From the NCBI GenBank assembly GCA_035299025.1, contig DATGXK010000008.1, positions 310,001 through 374,000 on the forward strand: a stretch of DNA of 64,000 nt, written 5' to 3'. The position numbers and the translations under genes were made by a program. Positions 8,065-17,258 of the stretch are shown here, piece after piece; the stretch's first letter is position 1, and each line of letters begins with the position of its first letter. The stretch is from Leadbetterella sp035299025 (GTDB taxonomy: Bacteria; Bacteroidota; Bacteroidia; Cytophagales; Spirosomataceae). The notes beneath the pieces are model-generated. The model was not told the origin of the DNA. It ran no database searches and saw only the letters and a list, made by a program, of their open reading frames with translations.

Positions 8065-9474
8065 ATGAAATCAAACAGAAGGAAATTCCTCCAAAATATA
8101 GGCACAAGTGCGGCGGCCATTAGCTTGCCGAGCATCTCTAATGCGGCCATTACATCAGAAAAAAGCGATTTTGCTAAGCCCAAAGCCAATCAAACATTTA
8201 ATATGAGTGGTTTTGCAGCTCCCAAACTGGACAAAGTTAGGATTGGATTCATTGGTTTGGGCAATCGTGGCCCTGGAGCTGTGAAACGTATGAGCCAAAT
8301 AGCGGCCGTAGAAATAGTGGCCCTTTGCGATAAAGATCCATTAAGGGTAGAAAAACAACAGTCCGTTTTGTCCAAAGCCAATCTACCAAAAGCACGGGAA
8401 TACAGCGGTGTTGACGGATGGAAAGGACTCTGTGAGAGCAACGATATTGACTTGGTGTATATCTGCACGCCATGGAGTTTGCATACCCCAATGGCTGTTT
8501 ATGCCATGAAAAATGGTAAACATGCCGCCTTAGAAGTGCCTGCAGCAAAAACCATAGATGAGTGTTGGGAATTGGTAGAGACCTCCGAAAAAACAAAAAA
8601 ACACTGCATGATGTTGGAAAACACATGCTATGACTTTTTCGAGCAAATGACCCTCAACATGGCCCGAAATGGTCTTTTTGGAGAATTAATTCACGCCGAA
8701 GGGGCCTACATTCATAATTTACTAATCGCCAATTTCGGGAAAACCTCCTACTCCGACATGTGGCGGCTAAACGAAAACGCCAACCGAAACGGTAACCTCT
8801 ATCCTACGCATGGCCTAGGACCCATTTCGCAATGTCTGAATATCAACCGTGGCGATAGATTTGATCATTTGGTGGCTATTTCGTCCAACGATTTTCAAAT
8901 GGGTGAAATGGCCAAATCATTAGCAGCCAACGACCCTTTTTATGAGGATTATGTAGGAAAACCGTTCAGGGGCAACATGAACACAACCATCATAAAAACC
9001 GAAAAAGGCAAAACCATCATGCTCCAACATGATGTAACCTCCACAAGGCCGTATTCGAGAATTCATTTGTTGAGCGGAACCAAGGGAGTAGCACAAAAAT
9101 GGCCCGAGCCAGGTAAAATTGCACTTGGAGAAGACTGGATGAGCGAAAAAGAGCTGAAAGAAATTGAGGAAAAATATACCACCCCACTGGTAAAACACAT
9201 TGGCGAAATAGCCAAAAAAGTAGGTGGACACGGCGGAATGGACTTTATTATGGACTGGAGATTAATCGATTGCCTAAGAAACGGTTTACCGCTCGACCAA
9301 GACGTTTATGATGCCGCCGCATGGAGTTCCATAGCTCATGCAAGTGAACTCTCGGTAATGAAAAAAGGAAAAACTGTGGATATCCCAGACTTTACGAGAG
9401 GAGCCTGGAAAAACAATCAACCTGTAAGTTTGACTTTAAATGGTGGCGGAAATACAGAGGTTAGGAAAGTTTGA
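8065..9474 (+). CDS. GH109-type glycosidase (alpha-N-acetylgalactosaminidase-like), Gfo/Idh/MocA fold
   Basis: 469 residues with a Tat-like leader (SNRRKFLQNIG). The NAD-binding start VRIGFIGLGNRG is followed by segments matching the GH109 pattern as I know it: HCMMLENTCYDFFE, NLYPTHGLGPISQ, RGNMNTT, MLQHDVTS, and GGHGGMDFIMDWRLIDCL with the conserved GH109 His. GH109 enzymes hydrolyse alpha-linked GalNAc (and related sugars) by an NAD-dependent oxidation-elimination mechanism in the periplasm. The gene follows another exported oxidoreductase by 79 bases. The exact glycan specificity is inferred from family only. Confidence 0.85.
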   Translation: MKSNRRKFLQNIGTSAAAISLPSISNAAITSEKSDFAKPKANQTFNMSGFAAPKLDKVRIGFIGLGNRGPGAVKRMSQIAAVEIVALCDKDPLRVEKQQSVLSKANLPKAREYSGVDGWKGLCESNDIDLVYICTPWSLHTPMAVYAMKNGKHAALEVPAAKTIDECWELVETSEKTKKHCMMLENTCYDFFEQMTLNMARNGLFGELIHAEGAYIHNLLIANFGKTSYSDMWRLNENANRNGNLYPTHGLGPISQCLNINRGDRFDHLVAISSNDFQMGEMAKSLAANDPFYEDYVGKPFRGNMNTTIIKTEKGKTIMLQHDVTSTRPYSRIHLLSGTKGVAQKWPEPGKIALGEDWMSEKELKEIEEKYTTPLVKHIGEIAKKVGGHGGMDFIMDWRLIDCLRNGLPLDQDVYDAAAWSSIAHASELSVMKKGKTVDIPDFTRGAWKNNQPVSLTLNGGGNTEVRKV

Positions 9475-9530
9475 GTAAGAAAAGTTTCAGTATCCAGCCC
9501 TTTTTGGTTCGTCTACAATTCGCCAATATA

Positions 9531-9560
9531 TTGACCTTTGCCGTCTTAGCACTATATTTG
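9531..9560 (+). promoter_or_regulatory. Consensus promoter for the DEAD-box helicase gene
   Basis: TTG at 9531-9533, 19-base spacer, TATATTTG at 9553-9560. Predicted transcription start around 9565. Confidence 0.65.
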
Positions 9561-9573
9561 TACTATTCTAGCT

Positions 9574-10821
9574 TTGGCTAATAAAATAAATAGTAAACAA
9601 TTGCAATTCAACGAACTCAATATACACGAAGACGTACTGGCAGGCATAGATGCCATGAACTACCTTCAGGCCTCGCCAATACAAGAAATGGCCATTCCGA
9701 TTATTCTAGAAGGTAAAGATCTCATAGCCTCTGCTCAAACCGGTACAGGCAAAACCGCCGCCTATCTGATTCCGCTTTTGGACTTAATCATAAGAAGTAG
9801 AAACGAGCACATAACTGCTCTGATTTTGGTACCCACTCGTGAGTTGGCCAAACAGATAGATGAACAAATAGAGGGATTTAGTTATTTCATAAGAGCTACA
9901 TCTTTAGCCATTTATGGCGGAGGAAAAGGAGAAAACTGGGACCAGCAACGCAAAGCCTTGGTGGATGGAGCTGATATCATCATCGCAACTCCAGGCAGGC
10001 TTTTGGCTCATATGAAATCAGGCGATGTCAAATTCGATGATCTCAAATGCCTCGTGCTTGACGAAGCTGACAAAATGTTGGACATGGGATTCTCGGATGA
10101 CATACTTTATGTTATCAAACATCTACCTGTCAATCGTCAAAATTTGATGTTTTCGGCCACCATGCCTCAGAAAATCAGAGACTTTGCTAATAAAATCCTC
10201 AGAAATCCTGAAGAAATAAAACTGGCAGTTTCGAAACCGGCCGTGGGTATAGACCAACAGTTTTTCTTAGCGGCTGATCACCAAAAACTTCCACTTTTAA
10301 TTCATCTATTAAAAGATAAAAAAGACCTTACTATTATTATCTTCTCTTCACAAAAATCCATGATCAATCAGATTATCAGGGCTTTAGGAAAAGTAAAAAT
10401 AATGGCCAGAGGTATTTCTTCGGACAATAGCCAAGAGGAGCGAGAGGAATATTTGAGGGGATTTAAAAACAAGAATTTCAATATTTTAGTAGCTACGGAT
10501 GTACTTTCGAGAGGTATTGACATCAATAACCTCAACTTGGTAATCAACTACGATGTACCTCGCGATGCCGAAGATTATATTCATAGAATTGGCCGTACAG
10601 CTCGTGCTGAGACAACAGGTACATCGTTCACTTTCATCAACGAAAAAGATCAACGTAAAATAGCCAGCATAGAAAAACTTCTAGAAAGAGAAGTAGAAAA
10701 ACAAAATATAACGGAGAGCCTGGGACTTGGTCCAGCACCGGAATATTCGGTAGAAAAACGTAGCTTCAAAAAGCCATTCAAGAAAAAATTCTTTGGCAAA
10801 AAGCCCGCACCAAAACCGTAA
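9574..10821 (+). CDS. DEAD-box RNA helicase (RhlE-like)
   Basis: Up to 415 residues. The Q motif (FNELNI, then SPIQ), motif I (AQTGTGKT), Ia (PTRELA), II (DEAD), III (SAT), V (TDVLSRGID) and VI (HRIGRTAR) are all present in order, with a basic Lys/Phe-rich tail. It probably unwinds structured RNA in cold adaptation, decay or ribosome assembly. No ATG precedes the Q motif in frame: the start must be TTG 9574 or TTG 9601; the latter gives MQFNELNI, closer to the family N-terminus. With transcription starting near 9565, TTG 9574 would be almost leaderless. Confidence 0.93.
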   Translation: MANKINSKQLQFNELNIHEDVLAGIDAMNYLQASPIQEMAIPIILEGKDLIASAQTGTGKTAAYLIPLLDLIIRSRNEHITALILVPTRELAKQIDEQIEGFSYFIRATSLAIYGGGKGENWDQQRKALVDGADIIIATPGRLLAHMKSGDVKFDDLKCLVLDEADKMLDMGFSDDILYVIKHLPVNRQNLMFSATMPQKIRDFANKILRNPEEIKLAVSKPAVGIDQQFFLAADHQKLPLLIHLLKDKKDLTIIIFSSQKSMINQIIRALGKVKIMARGISSDNSQEEREEYLRGFKNKNFNILVATDVLSRGIDINNLNLVINYDVPRDAEDYIHRIGRTARAETTGTSFTFINEKDQRKIASIEKLLEREVEKQNITESLGLGPAPEYSVEKRSFKKPFKKKFFGKKPAPKP

Positions 10822-10895
10822 TATAAAATTTTGAGGAAAATTTCGCTAATGATTTCGTTTTCTTTACATTTATTGAAGATTAACCAAAACAATAC

Positions 10896-11528
10896 ATGAA
10901 AATTGAAAAATTAGCCCGAAGAGATTTTATCGAAAAATCTTTCGGATTTGCTGCCCTAGGTGCCACTGGTCTTGTACTTCCCCGCAATGCTTATGGAAAA
11001 ACACTTCCAGAAGACAGAAATTTGAACATTATAGGTCCATTAGCAGGCTATTCCCCTCAGATCGGAACATTAATTTCGATGCTTGACTGGCTAAATAACT
11101 CAGTAATTGCCTACCACAAAAAACTGACGGTTGAGCAATTGGACTACATCCACGACAAAGAATCCAATTCTTTTGGTTCATTGATGATGCACATAGCGGC
11201 CACCGAAGTAATCTACCAAGACATCACTTTTCATAATCTCGAAGATTTTTCGAAAGAAAATAAGGAGAAATGGAACGTGGCCATGGACCTCGGAGAAGCT
11301 GCTCAAAAACAGATTAAAGGAAACCCACTGAGCTACTACAAAGACGCCATGGACGAGGTTCGAGCCAAAAGTAAAGAGGAATTTAAGAAAAGAGATGACA
11401 AATGGCTGCTCTCAGGCGAGACCAAAGATTGGGATTGGAACAACTACTGCAAGTGGTTTCATGTAGCCGAACACATAGCTAACCACCGAGGCCAAATGAC
11501 TTGGTACGCCAAAAGATTGCCTAAATAA
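10896..11528 (+). CDS. DinB-like four-helix protein with export leader
   Basis: 210 residues. The N-terminus carries a twin-arginine-like leader (ARRDFIEKSFGFAALGATG). The rest fits the DinB/YfiT metal-binding fold: His99 in MMHIAATE and the C-terminal HIANHRGQ pair (His193, His197) would form the metal triad. DinB proteins include thiol transferases; the substrate here is unknown. An exported DinB protein is less common than a cytoplasmic one. The class V aminotransferase gene starts 9 bases after its stop, so the two are likely cotranscribed. Confidence 0.8.
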   Translation: MKIEKLARRDFIEKSFGFAALGATGLVLPRNAYGKTLPEDRNLNIIGPLAGYSPQIGTLISMLDWLNNSVIAYHKKLTVEQLDYIHDKESNSFGSLMMHIAATEVIYQDITFHNLEDFSKENKEKWNVAMDLGEAAQKQIKGNPLSYYKDAMDEVRAKSKEEFKKRDDKWLLSGETKDWDWNNYCKWFHVAEHIANHRGQMTWYAKRLPK

Positions 11529-11536
11529 GTTTTTGA

Positions 11537-12706
11537 ATGCCGAAAAAAGAGTTTTTTTCATTACCAGAAAATATACATTATCTCAACTGTGCCACCATGT
11601 CACCACTGCCAAAAGTGGTAGAAGAAGCTGGTATAAAGGGTTTATTACGAAAATCACAGCCGTATGAATTAATCCAAGAGCATTTTTTTGACACTGCTGA
11701 AACTGTAAGAAAGCGATTTGCCCAACTCATCAATTGCTCTGATTATAAACAGATTGCCATAATGCCTTCGGTATCTTACGGTATGGCGACTGTTGTAAAA
11801 AACATTTTGAAAAAAGGAATACCCAATCATAAAACCAAAGTGCTTTTGGTAGGCGAGGAATTCCCGAGCGATGTATATGCATGGGGAGAACTAATTTCCG
11901 AAAATCCTAAAGTAAGTATTGAGACCATCCAAGCACCCGATGAACTCGAAAACCGAGGTAAAATCTGGAATAAGAACCTAATAGAAGCTTTGAATTCTGA
12001 GGCCTTAGCTGTTTGTATTTCACCTACACATTGGGCAGATGGCACACGCTTTCATCTCGAAAAAATCAAAGAGAAATGTGCCGAAAATGATATCTTATTT
12101 ATCATAGATGCCACCCAACATTTGGGAGCTTATGCACTTGATATTCAAAAAATAAAGCCTGATTTTCTAGTTGCCGCCACCTACAAATGGCTCCTCGGGC
12201 CTTATGGAACCACTTTGGCCTATTTTGGAAAATACTTCGACAACGGTTTTCCACTCGAACAAACCTGGATTGGACGAAAAAATAGTCAAGATTTCAAGAA
12301 TCTCATCAATTATCAGTCTGAATATCAAGAAGGTGCGTTTAGGTACAACATGGGTGAATTTAGTAATTTCATCAACCTTCCTATGGTGGAAAAAGCCCTT
12401 GATTTATTGATAGAATGGAAACCAGAAGAGATTCAAAACTACGCTAAAAACCTAGGAAAACCTTACATTGAAAGACTAAGAAAAGCAGGCTATTGGATTG
12501 AAAATGAAGACTTTCGAGCAGCCCATTTATTTGGAATAAGATTGCCAGAAAATATCAAAATAGAGACCATTCAGAAAGCCCTTTCTGACCAAAAAGTATT
12601 CGTTTCTTATCGTGGAAAGGCTATCAGACTATCCATAAATGTGTGGAACGATGAGGCCGACATGGAAATATTCACCCAAATATTAGAAAACTTAAGTAGA
12701 CAATAA
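11537..12706 (+). CDS. Class V (cysteine desulfurase-like) PLP aminotransferase
   Basis: 389 residues. It opens HYLNCATMSPLP, as in class V enzymes that act on small amino compounds (kynureninase/isopenicillin epimerase-like). The cofactor Asp-Ala-x-Gln-His (IIDATQHLGA) and the Schiff-base Lys in AATYKWLLGPYG are visible. It is not an obvious NifS/SufS, as it lacks the conserved cysteine loop near the C-terminus. Its substrate is unassigned. It follows the DinB-like gene closely. Confidence 0.83.
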   Translation: MPKKEFFSLPENIHYLNCATMSPLPKVVEEAGIKGLLRKSQPYELIQEHFFDTAETVRKRFAQLINCSDYKQIAIMPSVSYGMATVVKNILKKGIPNHKTKVLLVGEEFPSDVYAWGELISENPKVSIETIQAPDELENRGKIWNKNLIEALNSEALAVCISPTHWADGTRFHLEKIKEKCAENDILFIIDATQHLGAYALDIQKIKPDFLVAATYKWLLGPYGTTLAYFGKYFDNGFPLEQTWIGRKNSQDFKNLINYQSEYQEGAFRYNMGEFSNFINLPMVEKALDLLIEWKPEEIQNYAKNLGKPYIERLRKAGYWIENEDFRAAHLFGIRLPENIKIETIQKALSDQKVFVSYRGKAIRLSINVWNDEADMEIFTQILENLSRQ

Positions 12707-12741
12707 GAATCTTTATAAAACAAAACCATTATAAATAGCTC

Positions 12742-13119
12742 ATGGACAAAATGTATTTTATTCTGCTCGGAATCGTAATTCTTGCTTTCATTTCTAACAT
12801 ACTAATTATTACAAAAAGTAGCTATCCGGGCAGCGAAGTTGGGGTAGGGCCAATCATTCAACTTATTGTCGCCATTCCTCTTTTCTTAATCTCAGCCTTG
12901 GTGTACTATTTCACCAAAAACCTGGAAATCAACTTCTGGATATTACTACTACCTTTATTTCTTGAAATAGCCTACTTTGCATATACCAAAGACCTATTCA
13001 ATATCTTCGGTAAAGACAACGGTGCATTTCTTATTCGGAGCTATATTTATGCCATCGCCTTGAGTACTGCAGTGGGTATTTTAGCCGCTTGGATGTTAGG
13101 AGTTTTATCAAAAAAATAA
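12742..13119 (+). CDS. Small hypothetical membrane protein
   Basis: 125 residues with four predicted transmembrane helices (about 4-22, 35-56, 62-81, 98-121) and short loops. I recognise no family. It ends 3 bases before the PLDc_N-type gene and probably shares its transcript. Confidence 0.7.
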   Translation: MDKMYFILLGIVILAFISNILIITKSSYPGSEVGVGPIIQLIVAIPLFLISALVYYFTKNLEINFWILLLPLFLEIAYFAYTKDLFNIFGKDNGAFLIRSYIYAIALSTAVGILAAWMLGVLSKK

Positions 13120-13122
13120 ACC

Positions 13123-13332
13123 ATGAATTACTTATCCGCCTCTTTCGGTTTGATCTTTTGGCAAATCACAGTATTCTCATTTTGGCTCTTTATGATTTTC
13201 GCCATCATAGACATCGTTAGGTCCAAATATGAAGGCAATCACAAACTCATTTGGGTGTTGGTGACCATCTTTGTGCCTTTTGGTGGACTCATATATTTTA
13301 TTTTTGGCAGAAAAAATAAGGTGATAGAATAG
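13123..13332 (+). CDS. PLDc_N-type two-helix membrane protein
   Basis: 69 residues, two transmembrane helices joined by a short basic loop (DIVRSKYEGNHKLIWVLV) and ending in IYFIFGRK. This is the phospholipase_D-nuclease N-terminal module found alone in many bacteria; no catalytic domain is present. The function is unknown. Confidence 0.75.
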   Translation: MNYLSASFGLIFWQITVFSFWLFMIFAIIDIVRSKYEGNHKLIWVLVTIFVPFGGLIYFIFGRKNKVIE

Positions 13333-13437
13333 ATTAGTACAATTCAATCTTAACTTACTGGCAAAAAAAATAGCCAAAAGCCTCCAAGGAATTTAGCATT
13401 TTTTTCTAATTCAGATTCAGCTCCCTACTTTTAGAAA

Positions 13438-14478
13438 ATGAAAGGACAAGGAGCTGTAAACAACGTAAAAAATCGCTTTGACAAAACGGAAACCGTACCG
13501 TTTTGGGAAAACGATTACGACTATGAAGAAATAAAAACCAAGACAGAATTCATAAAAGTACATGCCAAAACGATTGTAAATCAAGTCAAAAGCACAGACT
13601 TGCCTTTTGTGCAATCGCTTAACCCTTATCAAGGCTGCGAACATGGCTGTTCTTACTGTTATGCACGACCCACACACGAGTATTGGTCACTGAATGCTGG
13701 GGTGGATTTTGAACGAAAAATTCTTTACAAACCAGACGCCCCTACCTTACTCGAAAAGCACTTTCAGAAACGTAATTATGTACCTCATCCCATCTCATTC
13801 TCTGGTAATACCGATTGCTATCAGCCTGCCGAGCGGAAATTTATGCTCACACGACAGTTATTAGAAGTCTGCCTGAAATATAAACATCCGCTGACCATCA
13901 TCACCAAAAACGCTCTTGTGTTGAGAGATTTAGACATTCTTAAAAAACTTCGAGAAGACAATTTGGTAGCTGTGGCACTGTCCATCACCACCTTAGACGA
14001 AGAAACTCGGAGAGTTTTAGAACCCAGAACATCGTCAGCGGCCAACAAACTTAGAGCCATGAAAGTCCTTTCCGAAAACAATATACCCGTTTTTGGCATG
14101 ATAGCTCCCATCATTCCAGCCATCAACAGTCACGAAATTTTTGCTTTAGCCGAACAGTTCTATCTAAACGGAGCATTCGGATTTTCATCCACCATGGTCA
14201 GGCTAAACGACACCGTTGAACCAATCTTTATGCAATGGGCCAGAACTCATTTTCCGGATAGAGCAGACAAAATACTAAACCAAATCCGTAGCCTTCATGG
14301 CGGAAATCTGGGCAGCAAAATACCTAAGGAGCGAATGAAAGGCAGCGGAATACTGGCAGATTCTCTTCAACAATCCATCAAAATAGCCAAAGACAAATTT
14401 TTCCCCAACTTCGAATTTCCAAAACTCAATGACACAGATTTTCTGCCCTTACATTCTGGACAGCTCAGCCTTTTTTAG
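13438..14478 (+). CDS. PA0069-type radical SAM protein
   Basis: 346 residues. The radical SAM CxxxCxxC cluster motif is at Cys67, Cys71 and Cys74 (GCEHGCSYCYARP), followed by the SplB-like barrel (SFSGNTDCYQPAE, TITTKNALVLRD-like strand, APIIPAIN). Such proteins are annotated as Rv2578c/PA0069 family and resemble spore photoproduct lyase, but they occur in non-sporulating bacteria and their reaction is not known. Stands alone between the PLDc_N gene and ppc. Confidence 0.9.
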   Translation: MKGQGAVNNVKNRFDKTETVPFWENDYDYEEIKTKTEFIKVHAKTIVNQVKSTDLPFVQSLNPYQGCEHGCSYCYARPTHEYWSLNAGVDFERKILYKPDAPTLLEKHFQKRNYVPHPISFSGNTDCYQPAERKFMLTRQLLEVCLKYKHPLTIITKNALVLRDLDILKKLREDNLVAVALSITTLDEETRRVLEPRTSSAANKLRAMKVLSENNIPVFGMIAPIIPAINSHEIFALAEQFYLNGAFGFSSTMVRLNDTVEPIFMQWARTHFPDRADKILNQIRSLHGGNLGSKIPKERMKGSGILADSLQQSIKIAKDKFFPNFEFPKLNDTDFLPLHSGQLSLF

Positions 14479-14602
14479 GACTCGCAAAAACGTTTTATTC
14501 TAAAAAATATCAATTTACCAATATTTAATTTGGAAAAAATAACATTTTACTTGCTTTTCCCCAACAAATATTCTCATTTTCCCACTTTTTTTTGTGTTTT
14601 AT

Positions 14603-14610
14603 TATCTTTG
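14603..14610 (+). promoter_or_regulatory. -7 promoter box (TATCTTTG) of ppc
   Basis: Consensus TAnnTTTG 33 bases before the ppc ATG; no matching -33 element seen. Confidence 0.45.
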
Positions 14611-14643
14611 TTTTGAATTATTATCATTTGGAAAAACAAAACC

Positions 14644-17193
14644 ATGTCTAAACAAAATCTTGAGACACTATTTACCCAAGAGGTTCATAACAAATATCTG
14701 GTATTCAACACCCTCTTTTCGAGGTTGCCGTACGATAAAATGACCAATATTGGCACACTTATGCCCTTTTTGCATGACAAAGCCAAACAAGGTTTTGAAG
14801 ATGGCCAAACTCCTAAAGAGATTATTAATTCGTTCTTTGAGCGATATACCAACATCAAAACAGAGAAGGAGAAAATAGACCTTCTGTTCAGATTTATCAC
14901 TTACATAGAACGTCAAGTGGTGCTTTTTGACTCCGTGGAGGATGCCGCTTTCGAGAAACTTAATGCCACCAATACCAAGGGAACTTTGGCATCTATTATT
15001 GCCTTGGCTTCGCAGCATGGCAAAATTGAAGAAGTAAAAGAAAAACTTAGAAACTTCAAGGTAAGAGTGGTTTTCACGGCTCACCCAACGCAATTTTATC
15101 CAAACTCGGTACTCAGAATCATCCAAGACTTGGAAGCCTGTATTGCCACGAATGATATAAACGCCATAGATGCCCTACTGCAACAGTTGGGCAAAACGCC
15201 ATTTATCAATGATGAGCAACCAACGCCAGTTCAAGAAGCTCAAAGTATCATTTTTTACTTGAGACATGTTTATTACGAAGCTATCGGTCAGCTACATGAC
15301 CTCATTTATAACGATATTTTAGACGAAAACGAAGCATTCAAATCCATCATTGACCTAGGTTTTTGGCCAGGTGGCGATAGAGACGGTAACCCATTCGTAA
15401 CGGCCGAAATTAGCAAGAAAGTTGCTCAAGAGCTCAGAACCAACATTTTGAAGTGTTATTACAATCATTTCAAAGATATCAGACGTAGGTTCACGTTCAA
15501 AGGTGTTATTCCGCTTTTGGATAAAATCAACAACAGAATATACACCAACATGTTTGGTCTTAACAATGACCTTACAGCAGCAGAACTTCTTGCAGCCCTG
15601 ACCGAGGTTAGAGACAAAATGGTAAAAGACCACAACTCCATGTTTTTGGGAGAATTGGATAGGTTTATAAGAAGAGTGAAGTTGTTTGGCATGCACTTCG
15701 CTAGTCTAGACATCAGACAGGATAGCAGCATACACGAAGCAGTTTTTCAGGCAGTTGTAAGCAAATACAATGTTTCAACAACCCCCTACTCGGAGTGGTC
15801 TCACGAAGAAAAAGTGGCTTTTTTGACCAACAACGATATAACCATTAACGAAGATGACTTTGAGGATCCTTTGGTGAAAGATACGTTCAAAACCATCAAG
15901 GCCATCAAAGAAATCCAGACCAAAAATGGCGAAAAGGCTTGTCATAGATATATCATTTCAAACTCTACTTCCTCGTGTTCGGTACTTGAAGTGCTGGCCA
16001 TGTTTAAATTCTGTGGCATAGAAGAAATAAATGTCGACATCGTTCCGCTTTTCGAAACCATCGAAGGCCTAGATACCGCCAGACAATCAATGGGCGAACT
16101 CTATAACCTGGAATATTACAAAAAACAGCTCAAATACCGCTCTGATTTCCAGACCATTATGCTTGGATTCTCCGACGGTACAAAAGATGGCGGTTACATA
16201 AAAGCCAACTGGGAGATCTACAAAGCCAAGGAGAATCTTACGGCGGTCTCTATGGAAAATGGCATAAACGTCGTCTTTTTTGACGGCCGAGGTGGTCCTC
16301 CGGCTCGTGGTGGCGGTAAAACACATCAGTTTTATGCCTCACAGGGTCCAAGCATTGCCAATAATGAGATTCAGATTACCATACAAGGGCAAACAATTTC
16401 GTCGATGTACGGATCAAAACCACAGGCCATTTTTAACTTCGAGCAGTTGTTGTCGGCAGGAATTATCAACGACATCTTCACCGACGACAAATCGTTGATA
16501 AGCAGCCAAGAACGTGAACTTATTGAAGAATTGGCTGAAGTAGGTGGCAAAAAATATTTAGATCTAAAAAATCACCCGCTTTTTGTGTCTTATCTCGAGC
16601 ACAAAAGCCCACTGAAATACTACGGAAAAACCAAGATTGGAAGTCGCCCGAGCAAAAGAAGCACTTCTAGTCAGCTTAAATTGAGTGACTTACGAGCCAT
16701 TCCGTTTGTAGGTTCATGGAGTCAACTGAAGCAAAACGTACCGGGATTCTTTGGCTTTGGTACTGCTCTTCAGCACAAAATTGACCAAGGCAAGCTGCAG
16801 GAATTGAAAGAACTTTTCGAAAATTCATTGTACTTCAAAACCTTGATGCAGAACAGCATGATGGCACTTTCGAAGACGTACTTCCCGCTGACTTCTTATA
16901 TGAAAAACGACCCTGTGTATGGCGAATTTTGGAATATTTTGTACGAAGAACAACAAAGAAGTATAAACAACATGCTTTTGGTTTCTGGCCAAAAACTGTT
17001 GATGGAAACTGACCCCATAAGCATGATGTCAGTGGAATACAGAGAAAATATTGTGTTACCGCTTTTGGCTATTCAGCAATATGCTTTACAAGAAGTGGAG
17101 GAAACCGCAAATGAAAATGCGAAAACGGTTTTTGAGAAAATGGTAACCAGATCACTTTTTGGGAACATTAACGCGAGCAGGAATTCGGCATAA
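14644..17193 (+). CDS. ppc: Phosphoenolpyruvate carboxylase
   Basis: 849 residues, near the usual bacterial length. It catalyses PEP + bicarbonate to oxaloacetate, refilling the TCA cycle. Diagnostic segments are VVFTAHPTQ (catalytic His), FWPGGDRDGNPF, GFSDGTKDGGY and the glycine loop DGRGGPPARGGG. The C-terminus is divergent from the canonical form: it ends in a Ser/Ala-rich tail rather than the usual NTG. Convergent with folA, with a terminator and a tandem repeat array between them. Confidence 0.96.
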   Translation: MSKQNLETLFTQEVHNKYLVFNTLFSRLPYDKMTNIGTLMPFLHDKAKQGFEDGQTPKEIINSFFERYTNIKTEKEKIDLLFRFITYIERQVVLFDSVEDAAFEKLNATNTKGTLASIIALASQHGKIEEVKEKLRNFKVRVVFTAHPTQFYPNSVLRIIQDLEACIATNDINAIDALLQQLGKTPFINDEQPTPVQEAQSIIFYLRHVYYEAIGQLHDLIYNDILDENEAFKSIIDLGFWPGGDRDGNPFVTAEISKKVAQELRTNILKCYYNHFKDIRRRFTFKGVIPLLDKINNRIYTNMFGLNNDLTAAELLAALTEVRDKMVKDHNSMFLGELDRFIRRVKLFGMHFASLDIRQDSSIHEAVFQAVVSKYNVSTTPYSEWSHEEKVAFLTNNDITINEDDFEDPLVKDTFKTIKAIKEIQTKNGEKACHRYIISNSTSSCSVLEVLAMFKFCGIEEINVDIVPLFETIEGLDTARQSMGELYNLEYYKKQLKYRSDFQTIMLGFSDGTKDGGYIKANWEIYKAKENLTAVSMENGINVVFFDGRGGPPARGGGKTHQFYASQGPSIANNEIQITIQGQTISSMYGSKPQAIFNFEQLLSAGIINDIFTDDKSLISSQERELIEELAEVGGKKYLDLKNHPLFVSYLEHKSPLKYYGKTKIGSRPSKRSTSSQLKLSDLRAIPFVGSWSQLKQNVPGFFGFGTALQHKIDQGKLQELKELFENSLYFKTLMQNSMMALSKTYFPLTSYMKNDPVYGEFWNILYEEQQRSINNMLLVSGQKLLMETDPISMMSVEYRENIVLPLLAIQQYALQEVEETANENAKTVFEKMVTRSLFGNINASRNSA

Positions 17194-17217
17194 AACACTT
17201 TACAGATAATCACTGAG

Positions 17218-17250
17218 GACCAAGGAAATCTAATTTTCTTGGTCTTTTTT
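17218..17250 (+). terminator. Rho-independent terminator of ppc
   Basis: Twelve-base-pair stem with one G-T pair (17218-17229 with 17233-17244), three-base loop, and T-run. Confidence 0.85.
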
Positions 17251-17258
17251 TGTTTTAA

